Source: Acidaminococcaceae bacterium
Lineage (GTDB): Bacteria > Bacillota > Negativicutes > Acidaminococcales > Acidaminococcaceae
NCBI GenBank assembly: GCA_024405585.1
Contig: JAKSOM010000045.1
Location: 1-7,449, forward strand
Length of the DNA: 7,449 nt
Direction: 5' to 3'
In this document: one piece after another, positions 5,427-7,449 of the stretch
Layout of the letters: each line of letters begins with the position of its first letter
How positions within the stretch are numbered: the first letter of the stretch is position 1
Translations under genes and position numbers: made by a program
The notes under the pieces: model-generated
What the model was told of the DNA's origin: nothing
Seen by the model: only the letters and a program-made list of their open reading frames with translations
Databases searched by the model: none

Positions 5427-6793
5427 AATATATTTTGCAACCCCATATTTCCCCGGTCGGATATTTGGGCAAAAAATATGCCCTGTTTGACAGCCGCAAA
5501 CATAAACTACAAGTCCTTGACAAAGAACGGTTTTCCATCCTTATCCGCTGCAACGGCAAAACGGAATTGGATCCTTCTGAATTTTCCCAAAAAGGGGCGG
5601 CCTTCCTGCGGGGGCTTCTCCGCAGAAAATTCATATCTGAAGCCGCCCACGGGGAAACCCGGGAAGTGTTCCGGGATTACCGTTACTATGCAAATCCATA
5701 TTACCAAAGCGTGGAATGGTCAATCACCGGGGCTTGCAACTCCAAGTGTAAGCACTGCTTTATGTCCGGTCGCTACGGGCGCTACGGAAACATTCCCACC
5801 GATAAATGTCTGGAAATATGCCGTCAACTTGGGGAATGCGGAATTAAAGAAGTAACACTCACTGGCGGTGAACCTCTGCTGCGGTATGACTTTCTGCAGA
5901 TTGTGGACGGACTGACGGCGAACCATGTCCATCTTTCCGCAATTCTGACCAACGGTACAATTTTGAAAGAAGAATTGCTTAAAGGACTCAGTGAACGGGG
6001 GCTTTCCCCCATCTTTCAGCTTTCCTACGACGGTGTGGGACATCACGACTGGATGCGGGGTGTGGAGGGTGCGGAGGCAAAGGTGCTGCAGGCGGTAGAC
6101 CTGCTCAAGAAATACGGTTTCTATGTCGCCATAACTATGTGCCTTAACCGCCGAAATCAATATACCATCTTCGATACATTACAGGCCTGCCTCCGGCACG
6201 GCGTGGACAATTTCCGTGTCTTTCAGGCAAGGGCCGAAGGGGAATTTCTCAATTACCCGGAGGAATTCCTGCCCTACGAAGAAGTTTTGCAACGTTTTGC
6301 CGAATGTATTCCCCAAATCCAATCTGCCAAAGTTCCCATTCCGGTGCAATTAGGCAATGTGCTGGAACTCGGGCCGAAGGGCAAGAATTACAAAACTCCT
6401 TACAAAAGGTTGCTTCCCCGGAATAAAAAGAAAGTTGTCTTACGCATAAACAGCGACTTATATCTCGCCCCCCGGGGCACTTGTCTGCCCCGGTTCGGAT
6501 TGCTGACACCGGAAACGGAAAGGCTGTACCCCAATGTATTTGCAACACCGCTTCAAAAAATTCTTTCCAGTAAAGAATACAACAAACTTGCAGTTTGTCA
6601 GGTTGAAGATTATCTGAAGAGAAACCCGGAATGCGAAAACTGCCCACATTTTCGCCGTTGCATCACCAAATGGAGCGGCAGCGGCTTGGTGAAAGACCCC
6701 CAGGACCTTTACCGGAAAAATGAAGAGTTTTGCCTGTATATGCAAAATGACTGGTGTCAAAAATTTGAAAAAATATGCCAAAGTGTGGTATAA
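5423..6793 (+). CDS. Radical SAM enzyme B with degenerate SPASM domain
   Basis: A 456-residue paralogue of the enzyme at 217, with long shared stretches (CLEICRQLGECGIK, FLQIVDGL, RGVEGAE). The radical SAM cluster ligands are C105, C109 and C112 (CNSKCKHC), with TGGEP at 147-151. The N-terminal about 85 residues again carry the PqqD-like pattern (VLDKERFSILIRCNG). The SPASM domain is reduced: by alignment with enzyme A, C341 becomes V339, C359 becomes R357 and C418 becomes W417, whereas C404, C407, C413 and C437 remain. In characterised SPASM enzymes such as anSME, the lost positions bind auxiliary cluster I and the kept ones bind cluster II. The middle part, about 240-340, is also divergent, suggesting a different substrate or reaction. 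It is translationally coupled to the MurE-like ligase (ATGA overlap, GAGGGAAA site). A peptide-modifying role is inferred from the family and the flanking precursors. Confidence 0.92.
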   Translation: MKYILQPHISPVGYLGKKYALFDSRKHKLQVLDKERFSILIRCNGKTELDPSEFSQKGAAFLRGLLRRKFISEAAHGETREVFRDYRYYANPYYQSVEWSITGACNSKCKHCFMSGRYGRYGNIPTDKCLEICRQLGECGIKEVTLTGGEPLLRYDFLQIVDGLTANHVHLSAILTNGTILKEELLKGLSERGLSPIFQLSYDGVGHHDWMRGVEGAEAKVLQAVDLLKKYGFYVAITMCLNRRNQYTIFDTLQACLRHGVDNFRVFQARAEGEFLNYPEEFLPYEEVLQRFAECIPQIQSAKVPIPVQLGNVLELGPKGKNYKTPYKRLLPRNKKKVVLRINSDLYLAPRGTCLPRFGLLTPETERLYPNVFATPLQKILSSKEYNKLAVCQVEDYLKRNPECENCPHFRRCITKWSGSGLVKDPQDLYRKNEEFCLYMQNDWCQKFEKICQSVV

Positions 6794-6794
6794 T
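6765..6794 (+). promoter_or_regulatory. Probable sigma-A promoter for P5
   Basis: TTGAAA (6765-6770), an 18-base spacer and a perfect TATAAT (6789-6794), preceded by TGG, giving an extended -10. It lies inside the last codons of radical SAM gene B and would start RNA near 6801, about 40 bases before the P5 ATG. P5 could thus be expressed independently of, and more strongly than, the enzyme operon. It was identified by eye only. Confidence 0.6.
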
Positions 6795-6839
6795 GAGTCA
6801 TTAGCCATTAGGGTTTTATGATTAAGGAGGAAAAAGAAA

Positions 6840-7073
6840 ATGACAAAGGAATTTGAGAAAAAAATCAAAGAGGCAAAAAATGAGGAGGAACTGCTCAAAA
6901 TTTTGGATTCCATGAATGGCGAAGAACTTACTGACGAGGAGATGGAACTTATAGTCGGTGGCTCCAACGAATGTGGCTTTCCTAACATTGATGACAAAAT
7001 TGCTGAAAATCAATCAGCGCAATATGCATGTGAAAACCAAGCTAGCCTAAATAGACCTTGGCAAAAAAAATAA
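6840..7073 (+). CDS. P5: GG-leader precursor with two-Cys core (77 aa)
   Basis: Precursor peptide with a strong AAGGAGG site nine bases before the ATG and its own likely promoter. The leader (1-41) ends in LTDEEMELIVGG and matches P1 and P3. The 36-residue core (42-77) starts SNECGFPNIDD and ends SLNRPWQKK, with Cys at 45 and 64, plus Phe, Tyr, Trp and a C-terminal Lys pair. These give possible sites for thioether, C-C or other radical modification, or for C-terminal ligation. It follows radical SAM gene B by 46 bases, making that enzyme the most likely partner, although the shared leader means enzyme A could also act on it. Its 3' end overlaps by 27 bases the end of a convergent - strand peptide gene. 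The mature product is unknown. Confidence 0.85.
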   Translation: MTKEFEKKIKEAKNEEELLKILDSMNGEELTDEEMELIVGGSNECGFPNIDDKIAENQSAQYACENQASLNRPWQKK

Positions 7074-7214
7074 CGCTGCTATTTTAAAAACCTCACCGGC
7101 CTGTTCCTCGTTCAGGTCAATACCTTGGGATTTCGCTAAAGCCATAACTTCTTTGACATCCTTACAGTTCGACAGAGCTGTAAGGATTTTCTTATTTAAC
7201 TTAAATTCAGACAT
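7047..7214 (-). CDS. Nif11-like leader peptide, possibly truncated (55 aa)
   Basis: Small peptide on the opposite strand, starting with MSEFKLNKK. The ATG at 7214 has AAGGGGAA six bases upstream; an in-frame extension to 7253 lacks support. Residues 18-43 (CKDVKEVMALAKSQGIDL, then NEEQAGEV) have the EVxALAKxxGI-L-EE pattern of Nif11-like RiPP leaders. The expected GG and a polar core are missing: the chain ends in a hydrophobic KIAALFFLPRSI that overlaps the P5 stop region in antisense. It may be a precursor that lost its core when the P5 end was rearranged, or a small stand-alone Nif11-like protein. It is a different leader type from P1-P5, so it may belong to another system. Confidence 0.6.
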   Translation of the reverse strand: MSEFKLNKKILTALSNCKDVKEVMALAKSQGIDLNEEQAGEVFKIAALFFLPRSI

Positions 7215-7282
7215 GATTTGTTCCCCTTCCCTTTCACGAAACCCCTCCACCAAAAACAGTTTGCAACGTAAAAAACAGATTT

Positions 7283-7321
7283 CCCGGTTGCAACACTATT
7301 ACACAAAATGTTGCAACCAGG
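7283..7321. promoter_or_regulatory. GTTGCAAC inverted-repeat array, possible operator
   Basis: CCCGGTTGCAAC (7283-7294) and GTTGCAACCAGG (7310-7321) are inverted copies with one mismatch and a 15-base spacer. Each contains the self-palindromic octamer GTTGCAAC. A third partial copy, TTGCAAC, lies at 7261-7267. The array is upstream of the - strand peptide gene, between its start and the terminator, where its promoter should be. A dimeric regulator binding site is plausible. An RNA hairpin or recombination site is also possible. Confidence 0.45.
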
Positions 7322-7345
7322 AAAACCTATTTTCACGATACTATT

Positions 7346-7383
7346 AAAAAAGTTCCTCCGCTTTTTATCGAAGGAACTTTTTT
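7346..7383. terminator. Bidirectional intrinsic terminator
   Basis: AAAAAAGTTCCT (7346-7357) and AGGAACTTTTTT (7372-7383) form a perfect 12-bp stem with a 14-base loop whose CG/CG ends could pair further. The T-runs on both strands make it work in either direction. On the + strand it would end read-through from P5. On the - strand it would end a gene lying right of the window. Confidence 0.85.
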
Positions 7384-7449
7384 ACTGCTGACTTTTCCCG
7401 CCCAGGCGTGGGAGGGGGGACCAGCGTCAGTTTTCCGGTGGCTGGTGGG
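7384..7449. other. Right edge, GC-rich and unassigned
   Basis: The last 66 bases contain CTGAC (7388-7392) facing GTCAG (7426-7430) around a GGGAGGGGGG run. On the - strand this could be the end of a gene stopping before the terminator (one frame ends HQPPEN then TGA near 7428), but too little is present to call it. Confidence 0.2.

Overview
The window looks like a peptide-maturation (RiPP) locus from an anaerobic Firmicute, probably a gut Clostridia/Oscillospiraceae-type organism. That assignment is inferred from strong AGGAGG ribosome sites, GG-type leader peptides, SPASM radical SAM enzymes and the style of the GC-rich hairpin repeats between genes; no rRNA or other taxonomic marker is present.

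Layout. The + strand carries: precursor P1 (26-199), radical SAM/SPASM enzyme A (217-1611), precursor P2 (1728-1907), precursor P3 (1992-2219), a broken precursor P4 (2348-2473), a cluster of three hairpins (2520-2598), a MurF-like ligase (2653-3951), a MurE-like ligase (3948-5426), radical SAM/SPASM-type enzyme B (5423-6793) and precursor P5 (6840-7073). The last three enzyme genes overlap by ATGA and are clearly one translationally coupled block. On the - strand a short Nif11-like leader peptide gene (7047-7214) converges on P5. It is followed to the right by a GTTGCAAC inverted-repeat array and a perfect A/T-flanked terminator (7346-7383).

How it may work. P1, P3 and P5 share a 41-residue leader ending in a double glycine but have unrelated cores, the usual sign of one maturation system acting on several substrates. 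The two radical SAM enzymes are paralogues with a common N-terminal, possibly leader-binding, region. Enzyme A has a full set of SPASM cysteines. Enzyme B has lost those expected to bind auxiliary cluster I and kept those for auxiliary cluster II. Between them sit two Mur-ligase-fold enzymes with intact ATP-binding motifs but without the motifs that bind UDP-MurNAc substrates; the MurE-like one also lacks the usual diamino-acid motif. They are therefore unlikely to be the housekeeping peptidoglycan ligases. The most interesting reading is a RiPP pathway in which ATP-dependent amide ligation by repurposed Mur ligases is combined with radical chemistry. A self-protection role that alters cell-wall precursors is the main alternative. 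No protease, transporter or regulator gene is visible in the window, so export and leader removal must be encoded elsewhere.
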